Positions 55,068 through 62,545 of a stretch of 64,000 bases of DNA are shown here, piece by piece (within the stretch, counting starts at the first letter, position 1; every line of letters begins with the position of its first letter). The notes beneath the pieces were generated by a model. It was not told where the DNA came from, ran no database searches, and saw nothing but the letters and a program-made list of their open reading frames with translations. The position numbers were made by a program, and so were the translations under genes. This stretch comes from JALOAR01 sp041649415 (GTDB taxonomy: Bacteria > Patescibacteriota > Minisyncoccia > UBA6257 > Colwellbacteraceae): the NCBI GenBank assembly GCA_041649415.1, contig JBAZND010000001.1, positions 124,001 through 188,000 of the forward strand, given 5' to 3'.

Positions 55068-55499
55068 ATGCCCGTCATAATCTCTCGCTCCGAGAAACAA
55101 ACCAAGAAATTAGGAGCGAAACTGGCCGGAAAAATTATGAAAAATGCCGGTAAGCCGCAAATTGTGTTCTTGATCGGCGAATTAGGCTCGGGGAAAACGG
55201 CCTTTTCTAAAGGATTTGCCGAGCATCTCGGCATAAAGAGAGTCTCAAGCCCTACGTTTAATATCGTGAAATCCTATAAAATAAAAAAAGGAGACTACAC
55301 GCGCTTGGTTCACGCCGATTTATACCGAGTTAAAGATTTAAAAGAACTTGAGAACATCAGCTTTTTCAAAGATCTAAGCAAAAAAGGCATTATTACCTTA
55401 ATAGAATGGCCAGAAACAGTTACCCGAAAAATATCAGGCATTAAAGTTCGCTTCGCTCACGGCGGAAATGAAAATGAACGATTGATTAAAATAAGCTAA
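55068..55499 (+). CDS. tsaE: tRNA threonylcarbamoyladenosine biosynthesis ATPase TsaE
   Basis: A 143-aa P-loop protein required for t6A37 formation on ANN-decoding tRNAs. Walker A is FLIGELGSGKTAFSKGFAEH (about 34-53), followed by SSPTFNIVKSYK and the DLYRVKD motif (about 86-92), then IEWPE. All TsaE hallmarks are there. It lies 4 nt after ruvB and 5 nt before the exonuclease, in one operon. TsaB, TsaC and TsaD are not in the window. The tRNA-Ile(UAU) at 62.5 kb carries A37 and would be a t6A substrate. Confidence 0.92.
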   Translation: MPVIISRSEKQTKKLGAKLAGKIMKNAGKPQIVFLIGELGSGKTAFSKGFAEHLGIKRVSSPTFNIVKSYKIKKGDYTRLVHADLYRVKDLKELENISFFKDLSKKGIITLIEWPETVTRKISGIKVRFAHGGNENERLIKIS

Positions 55500-55504
55500 A
55501 ACTC

Positions 55505-56386
55505 ATGGAACATTCCTTTCTTATAATAGACGCGAACTCTCTTATCCATCGGGCCTACCACGCCCTCCCTCCTCTCACAGACTCTCAAGGAAAACCGGCA
55601 GGCGCTTTATACGGTCTTTCAAGCATACTTTTGAAAATCCTAAGAGAAGTCATTCCAGAATATGCTGTTGCGGCCTTTGACCGCCCGGAACCCACTTTTC
55701 GGGAAAAAGAATACTCTGCCTATAAGGAACACCGCCCGGGAGCGGAAGAAAGTTTGATTTCTCAACTCATTTCCTCCAAAGACTTCTTCAAAGCTTTCGG
55801 AATTGCCAGTTTGGACTCCCCGGGGTTTGAAGCGGACGACATTATAGGAACAGTTGTTTCAAACGCCTCCCGCGCGGCGAAAGTGAAGAAAATCATAATT
55901 CTATCGGGCGATTTGGATGTTCTTCAACTTGTGGAAGACAACCATATCGTCGCCTGGGTGCCTCAAAAAGGCATAAGCTCATTCACTGAATACAACCGCG
56001 AAGCGGTAATCAAACGTTTTGGTGTCCCCCCAGAACATATTCCGGACTATAAAGGGCTGGTTGGAGACACTTCAGATAATATTCCGGGTGTTTCCGGTAT
56101 TGGCCCTAAAACAGCAGCAGCTCTCATTAAAAACTACGGCCCATTAGAAGACCTTTATGCTCTTTCACCTGAACCAAAAACAACGGCTTTAAAAAATGTC
56201 ATTGAAAGCAAAGAGAAAGCTCTGCTCTCCAAGCATCTCGCGACCATCTCCCAGAACGCGCCGATTTCTTTTCCCTCGGTTGAAGATTTTAAAGTTAATC
56301 CCCTTTCTCCCACTGACCTCTCCGCTTTTCTTCTCATGAAAGGATTTAGAAATTTGTCAGAAAGAGCGGCCTCCCTTCGTTTTTAG
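55505..56386 (+). CDS. Standalone 5'-3' exonuclease (PolA N-domain/flap endonuclease-like)
   Basis: A 293-aa nuclease equivalent to the 5' domain of DNA polymerase I, without a polymerase part. LIIDANSLIHRAYHALPPL, AFDRPEPTFREKEYSAYKEHR, PGFEADDIIGT, ILSGDLDVLQLV, and the helix-hairpin-helix YKGLVGDTSDNIPGVSGIGPK hold the metal-binding acids and DNA-binding loops. It would remove RNA primers and flaps. Overlap and spacing place it in the ruvB-tsaE operon. Whether the genome also encodes a full PolA is unknown from this window. Confidence 0.92.
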   Translation: MEHSFLIIDANSLIHRAYHALPPLTDSQGKPAGALYGLSSILLKILREVIPEYAVAAFDRPEPTFREKEYSAYKEHRPGAEESLISQLISSKDFFKAFGIASLDSPGFEADDIIGTVVSNASRAAKVKKIIILSGDLDVLQLVEDNHIVAWVPQKGISSFTEYNREAVIKRFGVPPEHIPDYKGLVGDTSDNIPGVSGIGPKTAAALIKNYGPLEDLYALSPEPKTTALKNVIESKEKALLSKHLATISQNAPISFPSVEDFKVNPLSPTDLSAFLLMKGFRNLSERAASLRF

Positions 56387-56419
56387 TTACAAGGAGTTGT
56401 TATACAATTATCCTGTAAC

Positions 56420-57736
56420 TTGCTGACAATCGGCGAAAATTTTAAATTATTCAAACGAGAGCTTATTCCCTTTTGGGCGGCTCTTTTTTCTGGAATTTTA
56501 ATTTCCATTCTTGCCTTTATTTATTTCTCCCTTCTTTGGTTTATTGTCTCCTGCGTTTTATTCGCCGTTATTGTCGGCGTTACATTATTTATAGGGCTGT
56601 CCTTCTCGGCTTGTAGGCGGGAAAAAACATTTGAAGAAAATCGGCTGGAAAAACTCATCACAAACGTTAATGATGCCATTATCGTTTACGACAAAGAATT
56701 TCGGATAATTGTTTGGAACCGGATGGCGGAAGAAATATTTAGATTACGCAAAGATGACGTCTTGAAGCAGACTATCTCACCCGAAAAAATATCTGATCCG
56801 TCTTTTAAGATTCTCGTGCAAACGATTTTCCCGTCGCTCGCCCCGTCAGTCATTAAAAAAAGCCCTGCAGGAGAATATCCTCAACTTATGGATGTTTCCT
56901 TTCCCGATCCGACCCTTGAATTGGCCGTTACGACCGACCGAATTTTGGATAGGAATGGACACCCGATTGGTTTTATAAAAATCGTAAAAAACAAAACGAG
57001 AGAAGTTGAACTCTTGCGTTCCAAGTCGGAGTTTATCACCGTTGCGGCTCATCAATTACGCACCCCTTTAACCGCCGTTCATTGGATATTTGAGACGTTC
57101 GTTAAAAACGAATCTCTCGCGCCAGCCGACCGAGAACTTGTCTCAAACGGACTAGCCGCTTCAGTGAGATTGTTAAAAATAGTGAACGATTTGCTTGACG
57201 TCTCCAAAATTGAATCAGGCCGATTCGGCTACAACTTCACGGAAATTGACATAGGAATGTTTATGGATGACCTTCTCAAAAATGCAAATCTTTTGGCCCA
57301 AAAATACGGCGTCTCACTTTACTTTGACCGGCCAAAAACCCCTATTATCATTCACGGCGACCCGCAAAAACTGGGAATTGCTTTTTCAAATCTCCTGGAT
57401 AATGCCATCAAATATAATGTAAAAAACGGACAAGTCATCGTTAAAATTGAACCTTATCCAAATCGTCCTTATATTCAAATATCGGTTAAAGACACGGGGA
57501 TTGGTATAAGCAAAGAAGCTATCCCTAAGCTTTTCAGTAAGTTTTTCAGAGGAGAAAACACCGTTAAAGAGCAAACCGAAGGGTCGGGATTAGGGCTCTA
57601 CATTACTAAAAACATTATTGTCCGACACGGTGGCAACATCTCGGCCGAATCTTTCCTCGGGAGAGGATCTGTTTTTTACATCGTTCTTCCAACCGATCCC
57701 GCCCTCATTCCGCCGAAAGAAGTCTCTATTGAATAA
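56420..57736 (+). CDS. PAS-domain sensor histidine kinase, orphan
   Basis: A 438-aa membrane histidine kinase. Two hydrophobic helices (about 17-38 and 40-62) are followed at once by a cytoplasmic PAS domain (ITNVNDAIIVYDKEFRIIVW, about 80-200), the HisKA helix with EFITVAAHQLRTPLTAVHWI (phospho-His) and the HATPase_c domain: NLLDNAIKYN (N box), KDTGIGISKEA (G1), GEGSGLGLYI-like TEGSGLGLYITKNI (G2). There is almost no extracellular sensor, so it may sense membrane or cytoplasmic signals. Start is TTG 56420. No response regulator gene is in the window. mutM starts at the next base after its stop. Confidence 0.88.
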   Translation: MLTIGENFKLFKRELIPFWAALFSGILISILAFIYFSLLWFIVSCVLFAVIVGVTLFIGLSFSACRREKTFEENRLEKLITNVNDAIIVYDKEFRIIVWNRMAEEIFRLRKDDVLKQTISPEKISDPSFKILVQTIFPSLAPSVIKKSPAGEYPQLMDVSFPDPTLELAVTTDRILDRNGHPIGFIKIVKNKTREVELLRSKSEFITVAAHQLRTPLTAVHWIFETFVKNESLAPADRELVSNGLAASVRLLKIVNDLLDVSKIESGRFGYNFTEIDIGMFMDDLLKNANLLAQKYGVSLYFDRPKTPIIIHGDPQKLGIAFSNLLDNAIKYNVKNGQVIVKIEPYPNRPYIQISVKDTGIGISKEAIPKLFSKFFRGENTVKEQTEGSGLGLYITKNIIVRHGGNISAESFLGRGSVFYIVLPTDPALIPPKEVSIE

Positions 57737-58615
57737 ATGCCCGAACTTCCGGAAGTAGAAAATACCGTTCGCAGTCTCAATAAGCTCATTATCGGCAGCC
57801 GTATTAAAAAAGTCTGGACTGACGCGCCGAAACTTGTAAGACGGGGTTCGTTTGAAGAACTAAAAAAAGGAATTAAAAATCGCAAAATTATTAACGTCAA
57901 AAGACGTGCTAAAAATATAATACTGTCGTTGGAAGGCGGATATGCGCTGCTGATTCATCTTAAAATGACGGGACATTTTCTAATCGGCAAATGGGAAATT
58001 AAAAAAAATGATGGAAAAGAAACCGCCGTTTCATTGCTTAAGGGCGCTTTAAGCGAAAAAGTGAACGACTATATTCATATCATCTTCTATCTTGACGACG
58101 GCCGCGAAATAGCTCTCTCTGATTTACGAAAGTTCGTAAAACTTATTTTCGGAAAAGAAGACGAGATATATAAAGAAAAAGGGATTTATGATGCCGGCAC
58201 GGAAGCGCTTGAAATGAAATTCAGTGAATTTCACTCCGTTGTCTCCAAGTCTCACAAAAACATTAAAACCCTTTTAATGGATCAGACAAAAATCGCAGGG
58301 ATAGGAAACATCTATTCAGATGACATTCTTTTTAGAGCTAAAATTCACCCTTTGCGTAACGCCTCTTCATTATCCGGCGGAGAAATAAAAAAACTTTACG
58401 CTTCAATAAAAGAGGTTTTATCTCTTGCGATACGCCTCGGCGGTACATCCATTTCCGATTACCGTAACGTCAAGGGTGAAAAAGGAAGTTATGGCGAACA
58501 AAGACTCGTTTATCGTCGAGATGGGAAACCATGCCCCCGATGCAAGACTCCCATAAAAAGAATTAAAATCGGTAGTCGCTCAGCAAGATTTTGTCCGTCC
58601 TGTCAATCGTTATAG
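57737..58615 (+). CDS. mutM: Formamidopyrimidine-DNA glycosylase
   Basis: A 292-aa bifunctional glycosylase/AP lyase that removes oxidised purines. It starts MPELPEVENTVRSL, where Pro1 is the Schiff-base nucleophile and Glu2 is catalytic after Met removal. LLIHLKMTGHF, the H2TH region MDQTKIAGIGNIYSDDILF, and a C-terminal zinc finger with CPRC and CPSC are present. An internal stretch of about 15 residues (KKNDGKETAVSLLKGAL) is longer than usual. It directly abuts the histidine kinase stop, so they share a transcript. Confidence 0.95.
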   Translation: MPELPEVENTVRSLNKLIIGSRIKKVWTDAPKLVRRGSFEELKKGIKNRKIINVKRRAKNIILSLEGGYALLIHLKMTGHFLIGKWEIKKNDGKETAVSLLKGALSEKVNDYIHIIFYLDDGREIALSDLRKFVKLIFGKEDEIYKEKGIYDAGTEALEMKFSEFHSVVSKSHKNIKTLLMDQTKIAGIGNIYSDDILFRAKIHPLRNASSLSGGEIKKLYASIKEVLSLAIRLGGTSISDYRNVKGEKGSYGEQRLVYRRDGKPCPRCKTPIKRIKIGSRSARFCPSCQSL

Positions 58616-58654
58616 ATCTATCAGGTTTGAGCTTCAAAATCGTAGTTTTAGGTT

Positions 58655-58683
58655 TTGTTTTTTAAGGTTTGAGCTATTATCAT
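58655..58683 (+). promoter_or_regulatory. holA promoter (leaderless) with 11-bp repeats
   Basis: TTGTTT (58655-58660), 17-nt spacer, TATCAT (58678-58683), then 7 nt to ATG 58691. AGGTTTGAGCT occurs at 58623-58633 and again inside the spacer at 58665-58675, possible operator half-sites. Confidence 0.5.
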
Positions 58684-58690
58684 ATCTGTA

Positions 58691-59488
58691 ATGATTATTT
58701 TTCTTTATGGTGAAGATTCTTTTCGCCGGAAAAGGAAATATGCGGAAATCGTCTCGGAATTCACCGGAAAAAACGGCAATCTTGGCTTCTCCGAGTTCTC
58801 TGCCGACGAATCGGATAAATTCTTAGAAGCGGTCAAAAATAGATCAATTTTTTCGCCCCGCACTCTTATTGGTTTTAAAGATATTGAATTTACTCTTTTG
58901 CCGGAGGATGTTTCTTACCGCCTAAAAAACATTCTTGCTGAAGTGGCAGCAAGCAATGAAATAATCGTTCTTATTGGAAGTGTTGAGCCTTTTCTGCCGA
59001 CTGATATGCCTTTTCTCATGGAACCCCCCACAAAAACGCAAGAATTTAGTCAGCTATCCAGGGAGAAACTTGCCTTTTTTGTGCTGAAAGAAGCCGCCGA
59101 AAGAGGAATAAATTTTTCGGAATCAGATGCCAAAAACCTGATTGCTTCACTTTCGAACGATCTCTGGGCTATCAGTTCGGAGCTTGATAAAATGGCTTCC
59201 GCTAAGTCTTATTACCTTCCCTCGTCCGTCGCTGATGAACCGACTTATTTTGGACTCTTGAACGTGCTTAAACTCGGTAAAACGCGAGAGAGAAAATTAA
59301 TCGCGCTTGAAATCATTCTTTACAAACTTAAAGAAGATCCAGCCAGGGTTTTTAACGGACTTGCTTACTCCGCTCCCCGAGGAACTTTACCGGGGAAATG
59401 GTTTGGTCTTATGGCCGACTATGACATAGCCGTCAAATCTGGCAAGTTGGATTACGAAGAAGCCTTGCTTGATTTTGCCATCCGTTAA
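58691..59488 (+). CDS. holA: DNA polymerase III delta subunit (HolA-like)
   Basis: A 265-aa clamp-loader subunit. It begins MIIFLYGEDSFRRKRKYAEI, the usual YGxDxFxxxE opening of HolA. The degenerate AAA-like first domain lacks a Walker A. AFFVLKEAAERGINFSESDAKNLI and NDLWAISSELDKMA match domain III and the family helix. It is shorter than E. coli HolA (343 aa). Its convergent neighbour is rpsT (S20), a gene pairing found in many bacteria, which supports the call. Confidence 0.85.
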   Translation: MIIFLYGEDSFRRKRKYAEIVSEFTGKNGNLGFSEFSADESDKFLEAVKNRSIFSPRTLIGFKDIEFTLLPEDVSYRLKNILAEVAASNEIIVLIGSVEPFLPTDMPFLMEPPTKTQEFSQLSREKLAFFVLKEAAERGINFSESDAKNLIASLSNDLWAISSELDKMASAKSYYLPSSVADEPTYFGLLNVLKLGKTRERKLIALEIILYKLKEDPARVFNGLAYSAPRGTLPGKWFGLMADYDIAVKSGKLDYEEALLDFAIR

Positions 59489-59502
59489 GCTCACCTTGTA
59501 AG

Positions 59503-59760
59503 TTAAGAAGCCCGTACTCGGGCTAGTCGTGATTTAAGCCTACGCGCCTTATTCTTTTTGATTAGCTTCGTTTTAGCCGCTTTATCAAGCGCTCTGTATA
59601 CTTCGGAAAGCGATGTTCTCTTTGTTGCTTCGTCCTTTTCCGATAAACCTTTTTTATAAGTCTTTACCGAAGCTCTAAGAGAACTCATTTTTTTTAAATT
59701 CTCCTGCCTTCTTCTACTGGATTGTCTCAAAGCTTTTCTAGCTGATTTTATTCGTGGCAT
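59503..59760 (-). CDS. rpsT: 30S ribosomal protein S20
   Basis: An 85-aa basic helical-bundle protein: MPRIKSARKALRQSSRRRQE at the start and LIKKNKARRLKSRLARVRAS at the end match S20, whose helices bind 16S rRNA. It is convergent with holA, 14 nt apart, and upstream of nothing on its strand other than yraN (20 nt). Identity is clear. Confidence 0.94.
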   Translation of the reverse strand: MPRIKSARKALRQSSRRRQENLKKMSSLRASVKTYKKGLSEKDEATKRTSLSEVYRALDKAAKTKLIKKNKARRLKSRLARVRAS

Positions 59761-59780
59761 ACGCGCGAATTATAAGGAAG

Positions 59781-60182
59781 TTACCCAATGCTTTTCAAGT
59801 GTCTCACATCGCAATATTTCTCTGAAATTGTCAAGGCTAATAAATCTATTCGCCAACCTCTCTCCGCAAGAGCCGGATTCTGATTAGCAAAAAACAAACA
59901 CGCCCTCCTTAATTTAAATAATTTTGCTTGAGTCAAATTATCTTCTGGCCGCAATTCTATAGCTTGGCCATTATTATGCCTTAATCTGCTTAAAGTTTTG
60001 ACCTCTATAAAAACAAGGATGTCATTATGGTCTTTGGCAATAATATCTATCTCGCCACACGGACATCGGACATTTGTCCTAAGTATTTTATAGCCGTTTC
60101 TTTTTAAAAACCTGGCCGACATTTTTTCACCCCACGCCCCAATTTCTATATGCCCATCTTTAAAGGGAGGAAATTTTTTCAT
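59781..60182 (-). CDS. yraN: YraN/UPF0102-family nuclease-fold protein
   Basis: A 133-aa protein of the UPF0102 family, with an endonuclease-like (archaeal Holliday-junction resolvase) fold. IGAWGEKMSARFLKRNGYKI, CGEIDIIAKD and FIEVKTLSR carry the E-x(n)-ExD-x(n)-ExK pattern of the PD-(D/E)xK superfamily. Two Cys (RCPCGE) precede the ExD motif. Function is not established for the family; a DNA-repair role is often assumed. It is transcribed toward rpsT and its start abuts the palindrome-rich region at 60183. A 13-bp CGGACATTTGTCC inside the gene recurs at 60518. Confidence 0.9.
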   Translation of the reverse strand: MKKFPPFKDGHIEIGAWGEKMSARFLKRNGYKILRTNVRCPCGEIDIIAKDHNDILVFIEVKTLSRLRHNNGQAIELRPEDNLTQAKLFKLRRACLFFANQNPALAERGWRIDLLALTISEKYCDVRHLKSIG

Positions 60183-60207
60183 TCTTCTTATTATAAATTT
60201 GTTTTAA

Positions 60208-60227
60208 AATGTTTGCCGGCAAACATT
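60208..60227. repeat. Palindrome 1: perfect 20-bp, parS-like core
   Basis: Perfect palindrome with no spacer around the core TGTTTGCCGGCAAACA (60210-60225). The core matches the parS consensus TGTTTCACGTGAAACA at 12 of 16 positions (TGTTT, central CG, AAACA). Confidence 0.85.
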
Positions 60228-60237
60228 CACAACACGT

Positions 60238-60281
60238 AATCTTGCACAAAATGTTTGCCGACAAACATTTTGTGCAAGATT
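60238..60281. repeat. Palindrome 2: 20-nt perfect arms around CCGA
   Basis: Arms 60238-60257 and 60262-60281 are exact reverse complements separated by CCGA. The core is TGTTTGCCGACAAACA (60252-60267), one base from the core of palindromes 1 and 3. Confidence 0.85.
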
Positions 60282-60291
60282 TTTGCATTTT

Positions 60292-60307
60292 TGTCTGTTG
60301 GCAAACA
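60292..60307. repeat. Degenerate fourth copy of the 16-bp dyad core
   Basis: TGTCTGTTGGCAAACA matches TGTTTGCCGGCAAACA at 13 of 16 positions; its right half is intact. Confidence 0.6.
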
Positions 60308-60309
60308 AT

Positions 60310-60438
60310 CGTTTTCACATTAAAAGACCCAAATTTGTAATAAAATGTTTGCCGGCAAACATTTTATTACAAATTTGAAGGATAGAGTGTGAAAACAAAT
60401 GTGAAGACAGTTTTTAATGTGAAAACAGTGTGAAAACA
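60310..60438. repeat. Iteron-like repeats TGTGAAAACA (four direct, one inverted)
   Basis: TGTGAAAACA at 60388-60397, 60418-60427 and 60429-60438, TGTGAAGACA at 60400-60409, and an inverted TGTGAAAACG at 60319-60310. The direct copies begin 12, 18 and 11 bp apart, close to helical spacing, as in iterons bound by an initiator or regulator. Confidence 0.75.
60330..60377. repeat. Palindrome 3: perfect 48-bp palindrome without spacer
   Basis: Bases 60330-60353 and 60354-60377 are exact reverse complements over all 24 positions. The centre is again TGTTTGCCGGCAAACA (60346-60361). Such a perfect spacer-free palindrome could extrude as a cruciform or, if transcribed, form a very stable hairpin. Confidence 0.9.
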
Positions 60439-60496
60439 CTTGTTTAACGGTAAACGAAATATATTTGCCAATAAGTAAAACATCACAAACCATTCT

Positions 60497-60548
60497 ATAA
60501 CTCGGCCATATATGACCCGGACATTTGTCCACAACGCGGCCAAGTTAT
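60497..60548. repeat. Nested inverted repeat with GGACA/TGTCC core
   Basis: Outer arms 60497-60507 (ATAACTCGGCC) and 60538-60548 (GGCCAAGTTAT) pair at 10 of 11 positions; inner arms GGACA/TGTCC lie at 60519-60530. The 13-mer CGGACATTTGTCC (60518-60530) also occurs inside yraN at 60067-60079. Confidence 0.6.
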
Positions 60549-60556
60549 ACCCATAG

Positions 60557-60565
60557 TTATCCACA
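60557..60565 (+). other. Consensus DnaA box
   Basis: TTATCCACA, within GTTATCCACA, at the right end of the palindrome/iteron region. The only other perfect box noticed is the one between rpmH and dnaA. Confidence 0.6.
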
Positions 60566-60641
60566 TTTTTGCCCTAGGCATCCTGACGAGAGATATTATG
60601 ACCATATTCAGTTTATCTAAGGTATATGTCACAATAAGCGG

Positions 60642-61091
60642 ATGAACGAGGATGAATTTATCTGCTGTAATTGCGGCAAACAGGTAGAGTCTTCCGAGGA
60701 CATAGGCACGGCCCATCGGAATCATTGCCCACATTGTCTTTCCTCTCTTCACCTTGATAAAGAGATTTCGGGTGATCGCGCCGCCAATTGTGGCGGATGT
60801 ATGACGCCTTTAGGTCTCACGTTTAAAAAAGAAGGGATTGATAAACACGGCCGCGAAAAAAGAGGAGAGCTAATGATTGTTCACAAATGCTCCAAATGCG
60901 GGAAAATTTCCATCAATCGCCTTGCCGCGGATGACGATGAAATAGCCATAATCGCTTTGTTTAATAAGTCTCTGGAGTTATCATTTGAAGTGATAGAAAA
61001 AATATCCAAAGAGGGGATAGATATACTGAGAAGCGAAGACAAAAAAGAAGTCTTCATAAAACTGTTTGGAAAGGGAATTAAAAATATTTAA
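60642..61091 (+). CDS. RNHCP-domain zinc protein
   Basis: A 149-aa protein with an RNHCP-type zinc domain at the N-terminus: FICCNCGKQV (about 6-15), GTAHRNHCPHCLSSLHLD (about 22-39) and CGGCMTPLGLTF. A further pair, CSKCGKISINRL, lies near 84. The helical C-terminus is acidic/basic mixed. RNHCP proteins are of unknown function; CxxC pairs indicate zinc binding. ATG 60642 is the first gene to the right of the palindrome region, which could hold its operator. The next gene starts 5 nt downstream. Confidence 0.8.
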   Translation: MNEDEFICCNCGKQVESSEDIGTAHRNHCPHCLSSLHLDKEISGDRAANCGGCMTPLGLTFKKEGIDKHGREKRGELMIVHKCSKCGKISINRLAADDDEIAIIALFNKSLELSFEVIEKISKEGIDILRSEDKKEVFIKLFGKGIKNI

Positions 61092-61096
61092 TTTTT

Positions 61097-61720
61097 ATGT
61101 TTGAACGTCTATCTAATCTGTTTAATGAAAAAAAAGAGGAAGAAGGGGAAATAAAGCAAAAAAAAGCGCCAATTAAAATATGGCAGCTTGTGGTGCTTGG
61201 AGTTGTTATGACTTTCATGATTGTCTCAATCCTAGCTTTTCAAATGCCCGAAAGCTCTTCCAATGATACGTCGCTAACGGAAGACGAAGGACAAAACACT
61301 CCAGAAAATATTCCGCTTAAGGAAGACGAATCCGACAAAAGCGTGGAAATAAAAGATTTTTCCACTTTCAAAGAAATTGACACATCAGGTCTAGATCCGA
61401 AGGAGACATATATCGCGATAAGAGAGGAATTTTTTAAAATCAAAAACACGAACGACTTGGTGGTCTTCGCCGAAATGTATGGAAGCGAAGCGAACATCTC
61501 AACTGCCAAACGTTTTGACGAAATGGGAAATCTAGCGGGTGGAGAAGAAGTGATGTCTGTTATTTTTTCTACTATTTCTCGAGTGGTCAAGTCGGTCGAA
61601 GTAACGACTGAGTCCGCGAATAAAGCCGTTATTAAAGTAACGTCGGACGGCGGGAGAGAAGGGGAAGTAATAATGGTTTTTGAAAGAGGAAGCTGGAAGC
61701 TCGACTCGGAAAAGTGGTGA
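61097..61720 (+). CDS. Single-pass membrane protein with NTF2-like outer domain, unknown
   Basis: A 207-aa protein: charged cytoplasmic start (NLFNEKKEEEGEIKQKK), one membrane helix (about 30-50, VVLGVVMTFMIVSILAF), an acidic disordered linker (about 52-95) and a C-terminal exported domain of about 110 residues. That domain (ETYIAIREEFFKIKNTNDLV, then VIMVFERGSWKLD at the end) has the helix-then-sheet pattern of NTF2-like/DUF4878-type folds. No catalytic residues are evident. It shares a transcript with the RNHCP gene upstream, and its last 7 nt overlap the AlkD-like gene. Confidence 0.6.
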   Translation: MFERLSNLFNEKKEEEGEIKQKKAPIKIWQLVVLGVVMTFMIVSILAFQMPESSSNDTSLTEDEGQNTPENIPLKEDESDKSVEIKDFSTFKEIDTSGLDPKETYIAIREEFFKIKNTNDLVVFAEMYGSEANISTAKRFDEMGNLAGGEEVMSVIFSTISRVVKSVEVTTESANKAVIKVTSDGGREGEVIMVFERGSWKLDSEKW

Positions 61721-62430
61721 AAGTAAAAAAAGAATTATTAGCTCTTGCCGACAAAAAACACGCAAAAAATTTAGCGCGGTTTTTTAAAACAAGGAAAGGT
61801 GAATATGGGGAAGGGGATATATTTTTGGGAATAACTGTCCCGGTTCAGAGAATTATCGCCGAAAAATATTTCCGCGAAACAAGTGTAGATGACATAGAAA
61901 GACTTTTACGTGATTCGTTTCATGAAGTGCGATTAACAGCGCTTATGATGCTTGTTTTAAGGTACCGGAAGGGGATAAAAGAAGAAAAAGAAAAAATATA
62001 TCGTTTTTATTTAAAACATACGGCGAAAATTAACAACTGGGATCTGGTTGATTTATCCGCTCATAAAATAGTGGGGGACTGGCTTGCTGATAAAAATAAG
62101 TTACCGCTTTATCTCCTGGCAAAATCTAGGAATTTATGGGAAAGGCGTATAGCCATAATTTCCACTTTTGCCTTCATACGTAAAAATAATCTGGATGATA
62201 CTTTCACCCTCGCGAAAATTTTACTAAAGGACAAAGAAGATTTGATGCACAAGGCCGTTGGCTGGGCATTGCGTGAGTGCGGGAAAAAGAACAAAGCCCG
62301 CCTCAAAGAATTCATAGAAAGATACGGTAGCTGCATGCCCCGCACAACCCTTCGTTATGCGATAGAAAAATTCCCGGAAACGGAGAGAAAAAAGCTTCTG
62401 CAAAAAACGGCAAAAAATAAAAAAGCATAA
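61714..62430 (+). CDS. AlkD-like DNA alkylation repair HEAT-repeat protein
   Basis: A 238-aa all-helical protein of the DNA alkylation repair (AlkC/AlkD) superfamily. GDIFLGITVPVQRIIAEKYF (the family's GVxxPxxRxiak block), HEVRLTALMMLVLRYRK, NNWDLVDLSAHKIVGDWL (with the conserved WDLVD/S region) and HKAVGWALRECGKKN are visible. AlkD-type glycosylases remove bulky alkylated bases without flipping. The start is a GTG-GTG at 61714, overlapping the preceding stop. Position before tRNA-Val suggests the end of a three-gene operon. Confidence 0.88.
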   Translation: MVKVKKELLALADKKHAKNLARFFKTRKGEYGEGDIFLGITVPVQRIIAEKYFRETSVDDIERLLRDSFHEVRLTALMMLVLRYRKGIKEEKEKIYRFYLKHTAKINNWDLVDLSAHKIVGDWLADKNKLPLYLLAKSRNLWERRIAIISTFAFIRKNNLDDTFTLAKILLKDKEDLMHKAVGWALRECGKKNKARLKEFIERYGSCMPRTTLRYAIEKFPETERKKLLQKTAKNKKA

Positions 62431-62466
62431 AAACAAGGCCTTATTTAAAAGCTTTTTAATTATATG

Positions 62467-62540
62467 TGGACGATGCAGGATTCGAACCTGCGGCCTTCTC
62501 GGTGTAAACGAGACGCTCTAACCAACTGAGCTAATCGTCC
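62467..62540 (-). tRNA. tRNA-Val (anticodon TAC)
   Basis: Acceptor GGACGAT/ATCGTCC, discriminator A, anticodon loop TTTACAC, T loop TTCGAAT. CCA not encoded. Confidence 0.94.
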
Positions 62541-62545
62541 ATGGG

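Noticed and set aside
60388..60438. CRISPR array
   Set aside because: Repeats are only 10 bp with 1-8 bp between them; no spacers of 25-40 bp and no cas genes.
60320..60752. Three minus-strand open frames of 65-85 codons in the palindrome region and RNHCP gene
   Set aside because: They read through palindromes, iterons or the antisense of the RNHCP gene and show no domain or ribosome site.
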